Positions 38,781 to 47,572 are shown, counted from the first letter of the stretch. The stretch is DNA of 64,000 nt from JAWKJY01 sp041393535 (GCA_041393535.1 JAWKJY010000013.1:46795-110794), one strand, 5' to 3'. Notes: generated by a model from the sequence alone, not told the origin. Translations and numbers: made by a program.

Positions 38781-39373
38781 CCGAGACGATCGTCCACGCG
38801 GAGCTGCGGCTGCGCCGGGCCGAGCCGGCCGACGTGGACTTCCTGGCGGCGCTCGCGAGCGACGAGGAGATCGAGCCGTTCGTCGCGGCGATCTCGCCGC
38901 GGACGCACGACCAGCTCCTGCCCGAGGTGCAGCGCTCGCTCGCCGAGCCGGAGGCGTTCGGGCGTCTCGTCGTCGAGGTGTCGGACGGCGGCCTCTGGCG
39001 GCTCGCGGGCGCGCTCGCGTACGAGGCCTTCAACCGTCGCAGCCGGATCGTCTCCGTGCACGCCGTGATGATCGCGCCCGCCTTCCGCGGTCGCGGCCTG
39101 GCCGAGCAGGCGACGCGCCTCGCCACGCGCTACCTGATCCGCGAGCGCGGCTACCATCGCGTCCAGCTCGAGGTCTACGGCTTCAACGAGCGGGCGCAGC
39201 GCGTGTTCGAGCGGGCCGGCTTCATGCGCGAGGGCGTGCGCAGGAGGGCCTACTGGCGGCACGGCGAATGGCAGGACGGCGTGCTCTTCGGGCTGCTCGA
39301 GGAGGAGCTCGACGACGGCGACACGGAGCCGGGAACCCCGGCGGGACGGAAGGAGTCGGAAGGACATGCGTAG
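38777..39373 (+). CDS. GNAT-family N-acetyltransferase
   Basis: 198 residues. ELRLRRAEPADVDFLAALASDEE opens the fold. The acetyl-CoA loop is VMIAPAFRGRGLAEQATRLATRYL (R/QxxGxG/A type), and the C-terminal strand reads VQLEVYGFNERAQRVFERAGFMREGVRRR, typical of the RimJ/RimL group that acetylates N-termini or small amines. The GTG start overlaps the upstream stop; the last 8 bp overlap the next gene. A Glu/Asp-rich tail (EEELDDGDTEPG) follows the domain. Confidence 0.88.
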   Translation: MTETIVHAELRLRRAEPADVDFLAALASDEEIEPFVAAISPRTHDQLLPEVQRSLAEPEAFGRLVVEVSDGGLWRLAGALAYEAFNRRSRIVSVHAVMIAPAFRGRGLAEQATRLATRYLIRERGYHRVQLEVYGFNERAQRVFERAGFMREGVRRRAYWRHGEWQDGVLFGLLEEELDDGDTEPGTPAGRKESEGHA

Positions 39374-39959
39374 ATCGGCGCTGCTCGCCTCGCTCGTCGC
39401 CCCGCTCGCGCTCGTCCTCGCGGGCTGCAGCCTGCCCTTCGGCGCCACCGACGACGACGACTCCGACTGCTGCACGCCCACGCTCGTGGACACCGAGGGC
39501 GTGCCCCCCTCGACCGATCCGGGCGACTTCGCGGGCACGACCGGGCCGGTCGACGCGGACGCGGCGGGCGCGCCGTCCTCCTTCACGTTCGTCGTGGGCG
39601 GCTTCCTCGGCCCGACGGACAGCTACGTCGTGAGCGGCACGACGCTCGTCCACTCGCACCTGGACAACTCGGGCGACCAGGACCCGGAGATCGTGCAGGG
39701 CGAGCCGACGCCCGAGGCCTGGGCCGCCTTCCGCGCCGAGCTCGACGCGCTCGACGCCTGGAGCTGGGACTCGACGTACCTCAACGTCGACGTCATGGAC
39801 GGCACCCAGTGGGTGCTCGGCGTCGAGTGGGACGGCAGGACGATCCAGTCGTCCGGGTCGAACGCGTTCCCGGGCAGCCCCGGGCCGGAGTACGGCGAGC
39901 AGTTCGAGCGCCTGATCGCGGCCGTCGAGGCGCTCGCCGCGAGCGTCTCGACCACGTAG
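39366..39959 (+). CDS. Putative lipoprotein, unknown function
   Basis: 197 residues. Lipoprotein signal MRRSALLASLVAPLALVLAGC with Cys21 in the lipobox, an acidic linker with a Cys pair (DDDDSDCCTP), then a compact domain (FTFVVGGFLGPTDSYVVSGTTLVHSH, WAAFRAELDALDAWSWDSTYLNVDVMDGTQWVLGVEW) seen in other actinobacterial lipoproteins of unknown role. ATG 39366 follows GGAAGGA. It overlaps the acetyltransferase by 8 bp, so translation is coupled. Confidence 0.82.
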   Translation: MRRSALLASLVAPLALVLAGCSLPFGATDDDDSDCCTPTLVDTEGVPPSTDPGDFAGTTGPVDADAAGAPSSFTFVVGGFLGPTDSYVVSGTTLVHSHLDNSGDQDPEIVQGEPTPEAWAAFRAELDALDAWSWDSTYLNVDVMDGTQWVLGVEWDGRTIQSSGSNAFPGSPGPEYGEQFERLIAAVEALAASVSTT

Positions 39960-40042
39960 CGCCACCGCTCCCCGGCGCGGGCGGACGCAGGGCCGCGCCC
40001 GCTCGCGCGTAGGATCAGTGGACCCCTGACCGAGGAGGACGG

Positions 40043-40435
40043 ATGGAGCTGATCCACACCTGCTACCGGATCACGGACCCCGAGAGGAGCGTCGCCTTCT
40101 ACGAGGCGCTCGGCTTCGAGAAGCGGCGAGAGCTGCCGATCCGCGACGAGGCCGTGAACATCTTCATGGGGCTCCCCGGCGACGGCGACCGGCTCGAGCT
40201 GACCCACAACTTCGGCGTCACGAGCTACGAGCTCGGCACCGCCTACGGCCACATCGCGCTCACCGTCGACGACATGGACGCCACGCTCGCCCGGCTGAAG
40301 GAGCGCCACGGGATCGAGCCCGAGCGGCCGCCGTACCAGGTGCGTGAGGGCGGCTCGCGGCTCTGCTTCGTGCGCGACCCGGACCAGTACCGGATCGAGC
40401 TGATCGAGCGCCCGCCGGCCGGCGAGCAGATCTGA
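40043..40435 (+). CDS. Glyoxalase I (lactoylglutathione lyase-like) VOC protein
   Basis: 130 residues, two beta-alpha-beta-beta-beta units. The four metal ligands of glyoxalase I are in place: His5 (LIHTCYRITDP), Glu in RLELTHNFG, His in YGHIALTVDD, and Glu in YRIELIERP; ERSVAFYEALGFEKRRE follows the first ligand. Actinobacteria often lack glutathione, so another thiol may be the cofactor. A TAGGAT at 40011-40016 and GAGGAGGA before the ATG give a normal, leadered start. ketopantoate reductase follows 2 bp later. Confidence 0.9.
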   Translation: MELIHTCYRITDPERSVAFYEALGFEKRRELPIRDEAVNIFMGLPGDGDRLELTHNFGVTSYELGTAYGHIALTVDDMDATLARLKERHGIEPERPPYQVREGGSRLCFVRDPDQYRIELIERPPAGEQI

Positions 40436-40437
40436 CC

Positions 40438-41382
40438 GTGGCGCCCTACCGCGTTGCCGTGTACGGCGCCGGCGGCGTCGGCGGCTACCTCGGCGCGCGC
40501 TTCGCGCAGGCGGGCGCCGAGGTGTCGCTGGTCGCGCGCGGCGGCCACCTCGCCGCGCTGCAGGAGCGCGGGCTGGAGCTCCGCTCGATCCGCGGCGACG
40601 CGCAGGTCCGCGTGCGCGCGACCGACGATCCCGCCGAGGTCGGCCCCGTCGACCTCGTCCTGCTCTGCGTCAAGAGCTACGACACGCGCGAGACGGCGGC
40701 GCGGCTCGGGCCGCTCCTCGCGGACGGCGGCGCCGTGCTCTCGCTCCAGAACGGGGTCGACAACGAGGACGTCCTCGCGGAGACCGTCGGCGCCGACCGC
40801 GTGCTCGGCGGCGTCGCGTTCATCTTCTCCACGATCGCGGGTCCGGGCGTCGTCGCCCACACGGGCGGGCCCGGGTCGATCGTCTTCGGCGAGCTGGATG
40901 GCGCGCGCAGCGAGCGCTGCGAGCGCCTCCTCGCGCTCTGCCAGGCGGCCGACGTGCCCGCGGAGCTCGTCGGCGACGTCCGCGTGCGGCTGTGGGACAA
41001 GCTCGCGTTCATCTGCGCCCACGCGGGGACGACGGCGACGACGCGCCTGCCGATCGGCGTCGTCCGCGAGACGCCCGCGACGTGGGCCCTGTTCCGGGGG
41101 CTCGTGGCCGAGGTCGCCTCCGTGGCCGAGGCCGAGGGCGCGCCGCTCCCGCCCGATCCCGTCGGCCGGCTGTCCGCGTTCGCGCAGGGGATGGAGGCGG
41201 GCAACCGCTCGTCGCTCCTCCACGACCTGGAGCAGGGCAAGCGGCTCGAGGTGGACGCGCTGCACGGCGCCGTCGTGCGCCGCGCCGTCGCGCACGGGAT
41301 CCCCGTGCCGCTCTGCGAGGCGGTCTACGCGATCCTCGTGCCGTGGCTGCACGGCCCGCCGGACGCGCAGCTACCCGGCTGA
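40438..41382 (+). CDS. panE: 2-dehydropantoate 2-reductase
   Basis: 314 residues. The N-terminal NADP-binding motif VAVYGAGGVGGYLGARFAQAGAEVSLVARGGHLAAL is followed by DLVLLCVKSYDTRETA and LSLQNGVDNEDVLAE. The C-terminal ApbA/PanE helical domain has KLAFICAHAGTTATTRLPIG and SSLLHDLEQGKRLEVDALHGAVVRR with the catalytic Lys/Glu set. It reduces ketopantoate to pantoate for CoA synthesis, or a related 2-oxoacid. GTG 40438 lies 2 bp after the glyoxalase stop. The 3' end overlaps the convergent DUF1269 gene by 12 bp. Confidence 0.92.
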   Translation: MAPYRVAVYGAGGVGGYLGARFAQAGAEVSLVARGGHLAALQERGLELRSIRGDAQVRVRATDDPAEVGPVDLVLLCVKSYDTRETAARLGPLLADGGAVLSLQNGVDNEDVLAETVGADRVLGGVAFIFSTIAGPGVVAHTGGPGSIVFGELDGARSERCERLLALCQAADVPAELVGDVRVRLWDKLAFICAHAGTTATTRLPIGVVRETPATWALFRGLVAEVASVAEAEGAPLPPDPVGRLSAFAQGMEAGNRSSLLHDLEQGKRLEVDALHGAVVRRAVAHGIPVPLCEAVYAILVPWLHGPPDAQLPG

Positions 41383-41865
41383 CGCCTCGGCGTCGAGCAT
41401 CGCTGCGAGGTCGGCGTCGAGCCGGGCGACGACGACGCGGATGGCGCCGCCCGCCCGGGCGGCGGCCTCGACCTCGTCGACCCGGTCGAGCAGGACGCGA
41501 GCGACGAGCGCCGACGTCCCCGGTGCGAGGTCGTCGCCGAGGCCGCGCAGGCCCTCGTCCTCGAAGCCGCCGTCGCGCAGCTTCGCGAGCAGGCCGCCGA
41601 TGCCGGCGCCGATGGCCGAGGTGACGAGCGCGCCCGGCCCGGTGATCAGGCCGACGATCGCGCCGATCGCGCCGCCGGTCACGGCGCCGACGCCGAGCCC
41701 CGCGTCGCGCGCGTCCTTCAGGCGCACGCGGCCGTCCTCGTCGCTGACGACGATGGCGAGGTCGAGGATGCCGCGCTCGGCGCTCTTGACCACCGGCCGC
41801 ATGGCCTCCACGGCCGCGTCCGTGCTCGCGAAGGTCGCGGCGACGATGCGGGACTCGCGCTCCAC
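41371..41865 (-). CDS. DUF1269-like membrane protein
   Basis: 164 residues. SRIVAATFASTDAAVEAMRPVVK and ILDLAIVVSDEDGRVRLKDARD precede a Gly/Ala-rich membrane hairpin (GVGAVTGGAIGAIVGLITGPGALVTSAIGAGIGGLLA), then GTSALVARVLLDRVDEVEAAAR. This is the DUF1269 plan; function unknown, probably linked to stress or membrane integrity. ATG or similar start at 41865. It overlaps panE by 12 bp at the 3' ends. Confidence 0.75.
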   Translation of the reverse strand: MERESRIVAATFASTDAAVEAMRPVVKSAERGILDLAIVVSDEDGRVRLKDARDAGLGVGAVTGGAIGAIVGLITGPGALVTSAIGAGIGGLLAKLRDGGFEDEGLRGLGDDLAPGTSALVARVLLDRVDEVEAAARAGGAIRVVVARLDADLAAMLDAEASAG

Positions 41866-41895
41866 GTCCGGTCCCTGCTCAGCCCGTCCGCCGGG

Positions 41896-43563
41896 TCACG
41901 AGCAGGCGAGCGAGAGCGTGTCGATCCCGTCCTCGCCGCGGACCTGGCCGGCCGGCTTCGCGATCATCTCCTTGACCACGCCGCGGATGCGCGCGACGTC
42001 CGGCGTGGTGCCGAAGGACGGCGGCGCGAAGCTGACGGCGGCGCTCTTGCTCGTGTCGATCCCGTCGATCAGGCGGACGATGTCGGTCAGGCGCGCGATC
42101 GGGATGTCCGTCCGGACGGACTTCTTGATCACGGAGGCGATCCTCGGGAACGCCTTGATCGTCGTCGCGACGTCGAGCTGCTCGGCCATCGCGGAGATCA
42201 GGCAGCGCTGGCGCCGCATCCGGTTGTAGTCCGAGGTCGCCCAGCGCGACCGGGCGTACGCGAGCGCCTGGCGGCCGGTGAAGTGGTACTCCCGGCCGGG
42301 GAAGACGTCGATCGGGATCCACGGCTCACCCGCGTACGGCGGCGACACCTTGTCCTGGACGCGCTCGGTCGGCGTGATGTCGACGCCGCCGACCGCGTCG
42401 ACGAGCTCGACGAAGCCGGCCAGGTCGACGAGCGCGTAGTACCTGATCGGCAGGCCCAGCATGCTCCCGAGCGTCGACTTGAGCGCCGTCGCCCCCGGGT
42501 CGCGGCCGCCGGGGAAGTAGCTCGCGTGGGCGTTCGCCCACTGGTAGAGCGCGTTCAGGATGTCCGGGTAGCGACCGAGCACCTTGCCCTTCGGGGTGAC
42601 GATCGGCACGGACTCCATGTTCCGCGGGATGCCGAAGGCGACGGCCTTGCCCGTGCGCTTCTGGAGCGCGACGACGATCATCGTGTCGGTGCGCAGCCCC
42701 GACCGGCCGTAGCCGGCGTCGCCGCCGATGAGCAGCATCGTCGTCCAGTCCTTCGCCGCGTACTGGCTCAGCGGCCCGGCGGCGACGTGACCCTCGCCGA
42801 CGATCGCGGGCGCGCTCTGCGGCGCCTCGTCGAGCGCCGACCCGAGGTCGCTCGGGGGCGCGTCGCCGGGCTCGGCTGGCAGCAGCCCCAGGTCGGCGGG
42901 CGGCGCGTCGCCTGGCTCCGCGGGCAGCAGGCCGAGGTCCTCGGCGGGCGGCGCCTCCGCGGGCGCGGCCGGCGGCGCGACGGCCGGGGCCTCGCCAGGG
43001 GCCGGGGGGGCCGCCGGCGCGGCCGGCTCGACGGCGGCGGGAGGCGCGACGGGCGCGGCCGGCTCGACGCTCAGGACGTCCTCCGGCTCCTCTTCGGCGA
43101 AGACCGGCGAGACGAGCAGGTCGTAGGCGCGGAAGTCGTAGTAGCTCGCCGCGACGTGCGGCACGACCCCGAGCACGAGCACCGTGCCGATCGCCAAGGC
43201 GGTGGCCACCCTGCCGTTGCCGCTGCCGCCGCGGCGGCCGAGCCGCCAGGCGTCGATCCCCGCGTAGACGCGAAAGCAGAGGACGACGAAGTTCGCCGCG
43301 AGCATCAGCAGCAGGAACCACGGCTTGAGCAGAAGCTCGAGCACGAAGAGCGGGCCGGCCGCCCAGGCGGCGAGCACGATCCCGGCGAGCGCGACCGTGA
43401 TCCCGAGCATGACGAGGCCCCGCACCCGGCGGCCGGCGAGGAGCTGGCCGAGGCCCGGCACGAGCACCGAGAGGACGGCGAGGGCGAGGGGCCCGAGGCC
43501 CAGTCGGCGGAAGGCGGCGCGCGAGGCCTGCAGGGGCCTGGACTCTTCGACGGCTGTGGTCAC
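41896..43563 (-). CDS. LCP-family (LytR-CpsA-Psr) cell-wall ligase with N-terminal membrane domain
   Basis: 555 residues. Four N-terminal helices (LGPLALAVLSVLVPGLGQLLAG, MLGITVALAGIVLAAWA, FLLLMLAANFVVLCFRVYAGID, VATALAIGTVLVLGVVPHVA) are followed by a Pro/Ala-rich linker containing DLGLLPAEPGDAPP repeats. The LCP catalytic domain has LLIGGDAGYGRSGLRTDTMIVVAL, GIPRNMESVP, YYALVDLAGFVELVDAVGGVDIT and ALAYARSRWATSDYNRMRRQR. It attaches glycopolymers to peptidoglycan outside the membrane. GTG 43563 is chosen because the -10 TATACT at 43604-43609 would start RNA downstream of the GTG at 43602. Confidence 0.9.
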   Translation of the reverse strand: MTTAVEESRPLQASRAAFRRLGLGPLALAVLSVLVPGLGQLLAGRRVRGLVMLGITVALAGIVLAAWAAGPLFVLELLLKPWFLLLMLAANFVVLCFRVYAGIDAWRLGRRGGSGNGRVATALAIGTVLVLGVVPHVAASYYDFRAYDLLVSPVFAEEEPEDVLSVEPAAPVAPPAAVEPAAPAAPPAPGEAPAVAPPAAPAEAPPAEDLGLLPAEPGDAPPADLGLLPAEPGDAPPSDLGSALDEAPQSAPAIVGEGHVAAGPLSQYAAKDWTTMLLIGGDAGYGRSGLRTDTMIVVALQKRTGKAVAFGIPRNMESVPIVTPKGKVLGRYPDILNALYQWANAHASYFPGGRDPGATALKSTLGSMLGLPIRYYALVDLAGFVELVDAVGGVDITPTERVQDKVSPPYAGEPWIPIDVFPGREYHFTGRQALAYARSRWATSDYNRMRRQRCLISAMAEQLDVATTIKAFPRIASVIKKSVRTDIPIARLTDIVRLIDGIDTSKSAAVSFAPPSFGTTPDVARIRGVVKEMIAKPAGQVRGEDGIDTLSLACS

Positions 43564-43603
43564 GATGCTGCCCCCCGGATCACTTGTCCCACGCGGAAGC
43601 ACG

Positions 43604-43609
43604 AGTATA
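43604..43609 (-). promoter_or_regulatory. -10 element TATACT for LCP gene
   Basis: A near-consensus hexamer, ~40 nt before the GTG at 43563. Only 1 nt separates it from the alternative GTG at 43602, which argues against that start. Confidence 0.5.
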
Positions 43610-43661
43610 CGCCTCGCCTGTTCGCGTCCTGGGCGCCCTCTCCTGCGGACGACGAGCGGCC

Positions 43662-43667
43662 TATAGT
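43662..43667 (+). promoter_or_regulatory. -10 element TATAGT for the APH/kinase fusion gene
   Basis: TATAGT, 6 nt, then an in-frame CTG at 43674. Spacing is the same as in the clear leaderless genes of this window. Confidence 0.5.
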
Positions 43668-43673
43668 TGGCCC

Positions 43674-45305
43674 CTGGCTCCGGACGCGCACGACACGCTG
43701 CCGCTCGTCGCGCTGGTCGAGGCCCTCTCGCGGCCCGAGGCGTACCCGTTCCCCGTGGAGCGGGTCGACGTGCTGCACACGCACGTCTCGGTGCTCTTCT
43801 TCGCGGGCCCGCGCGTCTACAAGGTGAAGAAGCCCGTCGACCTCGGCTTCCTCGACTTCCGCGAGCCGGCGGCGCGCCGCCGGGCGTGCGCGGAGGAGGT
43901 GCGGCTGAACGAGGCGCTCGCCCCCGGCGTCTACCTGGGCGTGGCGCCGATCGGCCGGGACGAGCGCGGCGAGCTGCGCATCGGCGGCCCCGGGGAGCCC
44001 GTCGAGGTGGCCGTGGAGATGGTGCGCCTGCCCGTCGACCGGATGCTCGATCGGCTGCTCGCCGACGACGACGTCGGGGACGAGGCGATCGACGAGCTCG
44101 CCCGACTGCTCGCGGGCTTCCACGCGGCTGCCGGGACCGGCCCGGGCGTCGACGAGCACGGCTCCCCCGAGGCGGTCGCGGCCAACGTGCGCGAGAACTT
44201 CGCGCAGACGCGGGGGCACGTCGCCGCGCCGGGGGAGGCGGCCCCCGGGGGCGCCCGGACGGTCTCGCCGGCGCTCCACGCCTACCTCGAGGCCGAGGCG
44301 GAGCGGCTGCTCGCCGAGGACGACGCCCTGCTGCGCCGCCGCGTCGCCGAGGGCCGGGTCCGCGACGGCCACGGCGACCTCCACGCGGGGAACGTCTGCC
44401 TCGCGCCCCGCGGCACCCTCGTCTACGACCGGATCGAGTTCGCGGCGCGCTTCCGCTGCGGCGACGTCGCGTGCGATCTGGCGTTCCTCACGATGGACCT
44501 CGACGAGCGCGGCCATCACGAGCTCTCGGCCCGCCTCGTCCGCCGCTACGTCGAGGCGAGCGGCGACGCGGAGCTGGTCGGCCTGCTGCCGTTCTACGAG
44601 CAGTACCGCGCGATCGTGCGCGCGAAGGTGCTCGGGCTGGCCGCGAGCGACCTCGCCGTCCCCGGGGAGGCGCGCGAGCGCAGCCGCCTGGATGCGGTCG
44701 GCTACTGGCTGCTCGCCGCCGGGTACGCGCTGCCGCCGGCGCTCGTCCTCACGTGCGGCCTGCCCGCGTCCGGGAAGAGCACGGTCGCACGCGAGCTCGC
44801 CCGCGCCCTGCGCGCGCCGCTGCTCGCGAGCGACGCGCGGCGCAAGCAGCTCGCCGGGCTGACCCCGACCGCCCGGACCGGCGACGCGTGGGAGGAGGGG
44901 ATCTACTCGGTCGACGCGAGCGACCGCGTCTACACCTCGCTCCTCGGCGACGCGGGCCGGTCGCTCGACGCGGGCCGGTCGGTCGTCGTCGACGCGACCT
45001 TCGCCGCGGAGGCTCGGCGGGCGCCGTTCCTCGAGCTCGCGGACGAGCGCGGCGTGCCGCTGCTGCTCGTCGAGGCCGTCGTCCCCGTCGACGAGGCGCA
45101 CCGGCGGCTCGCGGCGCGCCGGCTCGACCGCTCCGCCGTCTCCGACGCGGACGTCGTCGTCTACGAGCGGCTGCGCGACGCATACGAGCCGCCCGGGGAG
45201 GTGCCGGCCGAGGAGCGGGTCGCGCTCGAGTCGGTCGGCCCGCCCGTCGAGCTCGCCGCGCGCGCGATCGACGTGCTCGTGGGACGCGCGCGCGCGTCCG
45301 GCTGA
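43674..45305 (+). CDS. Bifunctional aminoglycoside-phosphotransferase-like/AAA ATP-binding protein
   Basis: About 543 residues. N-terminal kinase-like domain: LVEALSRPEAYPFPVERVDVLHTH, VYKVKKPVDLGFLDF (ATP Lys), VRDGHGDLHAGNVCL (catalytic HGDLH) and IEFAARFRCGDVACDLAFLTMDLD. C-terminal P-loop kinase domain with Walker A CGLPASGKSTVA near residue 360. Such fusions are common and uncharacterised. No ATG or GTG lies between the promoter and the start of the conserved region; the frame offers CTG at 43674, 6 nt after TATAGT. If CTG is not used, the start must be the ATG at 43584, upstream of that promoter. Confidence 0.85.
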   Translation: MAPDAHDTLPLVALVEALSRPEAYPFPVERVDVLHTHVSVLFFAGPRVYKVKKPVDLGFLDFREPAARRRACAEEVRLNEALAPGVYLGVAPIGRDERGELRIGGPGEPVEVAVEMVRLPVDRMLDRLLADDDVGDEAIDELARLLAGFHAAAGTGPGVDEHGSPEAVAANVRENFAQTRGHVAAPGEAAPGGARTVSPALHAYLEAEAERLLAEDDALLRRRVAEGRVRDGHGDLHAGNVCLAPRGTLVYDRIEFAARFRCGDVACDLAFLTMDLDERGHHELSARLVRRYVEASGDAELVGLLPFYEQYRAIVRAKVLGLAASDLAVPGEARERSRLDAVGYWLLAAGYALPPALVLTCGLPASGKSTVARELARALRAPLLASDARRKQLAGLTPTARTGDAWEEGIYSVDASDRVYTSLLGDAGRSLDAGRSVVVDATFAAEARRAPFLELADERGVPLLLVEAVVPVDEAHRRLAARRLDRSAVSDADVVVYERLRDAYEPPGEVPAEERVALESVGPPVELAARAIDVLVGRARASG

Positions 45306-45313
45306 CGGGGCGG

Positions 45314-45342
45314 GGGGCCGTGGCCCGCAGGCGCGCGGCCCC
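45314..45342. terminator. 7-bp hairpin between convergent genes
   Basis: GGGGCCG (45314-45320) and CGGCCCC (45336-45342) around a 15-nt loop, in the 49-bp gap between stops at 45305 and 45355. Confidence 0.4.
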
Positions 45343-45354
45343 GCACCACCGTCC

Positions 45355-45999
45355 TCAGCTCACCGGGCTCGCGACGCAGCGGAACTGCCGCTTCGTCGTC
45401 GCCGTCTCGGCCGCCTGCAGCTGGCCGGACGCGTAGACGATCGTCTGCTGGGAGAGCTGCGGCGAGCCGCCGAGGCTGATCTCGGCGCTCAGCTCCGGGT
45501 TGCCGAGCTGGAAGCCCACGAGCTGGAGCGCCGCCAGCTCCCACGTCTCGGGCAGGCGCCGGCCGGCGTCCGCGCAGGTCTTCGCCGCGTCGAACCAGGC
45601 CTGGAGCGGCCGCAGGCCCGCCTCGAAGCACTTGGCGAGCGCCGGCGTCGTGCCCGCGGGGCAGCCGATCACGTGCCCCGCGACGGCGTCCGCCGTCACG
45701 GCCTGGCCGACCTTGCCGGAGACCTTCGTGGCGTCGATCCCGGTCGCGAGGTCCTCGTTCCGGACGGAGCCGTTGACGAGCTTCGAGGAGTCGACGGCAT
45801 TCGGCCCGATGTCCGAGCGCTTCACCGCGCCGGGCTTGATGTTCTCCGTGCCGACGCTGTTCCGGCCGAGCGTGAACCCGGCGGTCGCCGAGCCGCCGAG
45901 CGCGAGGAAGAGCGCGGCGGCCGCGAGCACGAGCGCGGGAGAGGGCCGGCGGGCCCCGAGCCGTCCGAGCATCTGCGCCGTCCTCCTCTGCCTCGCCAC
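45355..45999 (-). CDS. Secreted protein of unknown function
   Basis: 214 residues. A basic start and a signal/anchor helix (SPALVLAAAALFLALGGSATAGF) are followed by the repeat-like segment NSVGTENIKPGAVKRSDIGPNAVDSSKLVNGSVRNEDL, a pattern widespread in Thermoleophilia secreted proteins. A C-terminal domain with three Cys (VIGCPAGTT, AKCFEAG, TCADAGRRLPETWELAAL) resembles the start of C-type-lectin-like or sulfatase-modifying folds (the DAxxxCADAGRRLPTxxE phrase). It starts (GTG 45999) 1 bp after the stop of the nidogen/RTX gene, so the two are one operon. Confidence 0.8.
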   Translation of the reverse strand: MARQRRTAQMLGRLGARRPSPALVLAAAALFLALGGSATAGFTLGRNSVGTENIKPGAVKRSDIGPNAVDSSKLVNGSVRNEDLATGIDATKVSGKVGQAVTADAVAGHVIGCPAGTTPALAKCFEAGLRPLQAWFDAAKTCADAGRRLPETWELAALQLVGFQLGNPELSAEISLGGSPQLSQQTIVYASGQLQAAETATTKRQFRCVASPVS

Positions 46000-46000
46000 G

Positions 46001-47572
46001 CTAGCCCCTCCTCTCGATCGACGTGGCGCGGTCGTCGTCGTCCACGTCGCCCGTGTCCCTGCCCGGCCCGCCCGCGACGTTGTCCTTGCCCGGCCCGCCG
46101 TCGAGCTCGTCGTTGCCCGGCCCGCCCTGCAGGTCGTCGTTGCCGGCCCCGCCGATCACGACGTCCCTCCCGGCGCCGCCCTTGAGCAGGTCGTTGCCGC
46201 CGCCGCCGCGGAGCTCGTCGTTTCCGGCCCCGCCCCGCAGGACGTCGTTGCCACCGAGGCCGTCGATCCGGTCGTTTCCGCCGAGGCCGCAGATCACGTC
46301 GCGCTTCGCCGTGCCGCGCAGCCGGTCGTTCCCGCTCGTGCCGACGATCGTGCACCCCTTCGTGCCCTTCGTGCCCGTCGTCGTGGTCGGGCCCGGCGGC
46401 GGCTGGAACGGCGCCTCGACCACGGTCGTCGCCGTCGCGGCGTTGTCCGCGGCCGGGTCGCCGGCCTCGGCGGCCGTCGCGACGACGGTGCTCGCGAGGG
46501 TGCCGGCCGCCGTCGCCTGGGCCGTGAAGGTCACCGAGGCGACGCCGCCCGCGGGGATCGTCCCGAGCGCGCAGGTCGCCCCGCTGCACGTCCCCTGGCT
46601 GGGCGTCGCTCCGGTCAGCGTCAGCCCGGGCGAGAGCGTGTCGACGAGCGACACGCCGGTCGCGGCGAGCGTGCCGTTGTTCTGGACGGTCACCGCGTAG
46701 CCGATCGTCCCGCCGAGCGCGGCCGGGTCGGGGGTGTCCGCGATCGCGACGGCGAGGTTCACCGGGTTGTCGACGACGAACCCACCGCTGCCGCTGGGGA
46801 GCAGGACGAGGTTCCGGCCCTGCAGGTCGAACGCCGGGGTGACGTTCTGGAAGACCTCGTAGAAGGACGTCGTCGCGGTGATCGGGAGCGCGACGGAGAC
46901 GTCGGTGCCGCCGGGGTCGTCCGTCGGCAGCGTCCCGCCGCCCTTGCTCACGCCGACGACGACCTTCTGCTGCGCCGGCGGCACGATCGCGCCGAACGGC
47001 GTCGCCACCGCGTCGTAGCCGAAGACGATCTTCCCCGACTCGAACAGCTGCACCTGCGCCGTGCCGTGGCACTCGGCGTCCGGCCGCGCCTCGCAGCCGA
47101 AGAAGTCGGCGTCCCACGTGATCACCATGCGGTCGACCGCCGGGTCGCCGTCGTCGCCGGCGAAGGTGTTGAGGTGGACGGCCCCGCCGTCCGGGACCGG
47201 GCCGCTGCCGTCGATGTCCGCCGCGTCGAAGTCGGACCAGAAGCCCGCGATCGCCGGCACGCCGGTGACGAGCTCCTCGGACGTCGGCGTGTTGTCGCTC
47301 TGGGCCGCGCCGAAGCGGATCACGCCGTTCGTGTCGACGGTGATCGTGGTGGCGCCCGTGTACGTGACGCCGTAGAAGGGGAAGGCGAAGGTGCCGAGCG
47401 GCACCTGGGCGACGGCGTCGTCGGCGTTCTCGATCCCCGCGATCGCCGGCCCGATCGTCGGCTCCCAGATCGGTGGGGGAGCGCCGGCCGCGACCCCGAC
47501 GGCCGCGAGCGCCGCCCCCGCCGTCGCCAGCCCGAGGGCCGCGCGCCGCGGGAGCTTCCGAACGTGCTGCAT
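46001..47572 (-). CDS. Secreted nidogen-like/DUF11/RTX-like repeat protein
   Basis: 523 residues. Signal peptide (RRAALGLATAGAALAAVGVAAGA), a NIDO-like beta domain (FAFPFYGVTYTGATTITVDTNGVIRFG, AIAGFWSDFDAADIDGSG, VDRMVITWDADFFGCEARPDAECHG), a DUF11 domain (DTPDPAALGGTIGYAVTVQNNGTLAATGVSLVD) and, after a Pro/Thr linker, a C-terminal block of about eleven GGxGND calcium-binding nonapeptides ending TSIERRG. The block has the same Cys-capped entry (CTIVGTSGNDRLRGTAKRDVICGLGGND) as the protein at 4841-6841. Probably cell-surface. ATG 47572 with AAGGAG upstream. Confidence 0.87.
   Translation of the reverse strand: MQHVRKLPRRAALGLATAGAALAAVGVAAGAPPPIWEPTIGPAIAGIENADDAVAQVPLGTFAFPFYGVTYTGATTITVDTNGVIRFGAAQSDNTPTSEELVTGVPAIAGFWSDFDAADIDGSGPVPDGGAVHLNTFAGDDGDPAVDRMVITWDADFFGCEARPDAECHGTAQVQLFESGKIVFGYDAVATPFGAIVPPAQQKVVVGVSKGGGTLPTDDPGGTDVSVALPITATTSFYEVFQNVTPAFDLQGRNLVLLPSGSGGFVVDNPVNLAVAIADTPDPAALGGTIGYAVTVQNNGTLAATGVSLVDTLSPGLTLTGATPSQGTCSGATCALGTIPAGGVASVTFTAQATAAGTLASTVVATAAEAGDPAADNAATATTVVEAPFQPPPGPTTTTGTKGTKGCTIVGTSGNDRLRGTAKRDVICGLGGNDRIDGLGGNDVLRGGAGNDELRGGGGNDLLKGGAGRDVVIGGAGNDDLQGGPGNDELDGGPGKDNVAGGPGRDTGDVDDDDRATSIERRG

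Noticed and set aside
43564..43602. Longer LCP start at GTG 43602
   Set aside because: The -10 box TATACT ends 1 nt upstream, so RNA would start inside or after this codon.
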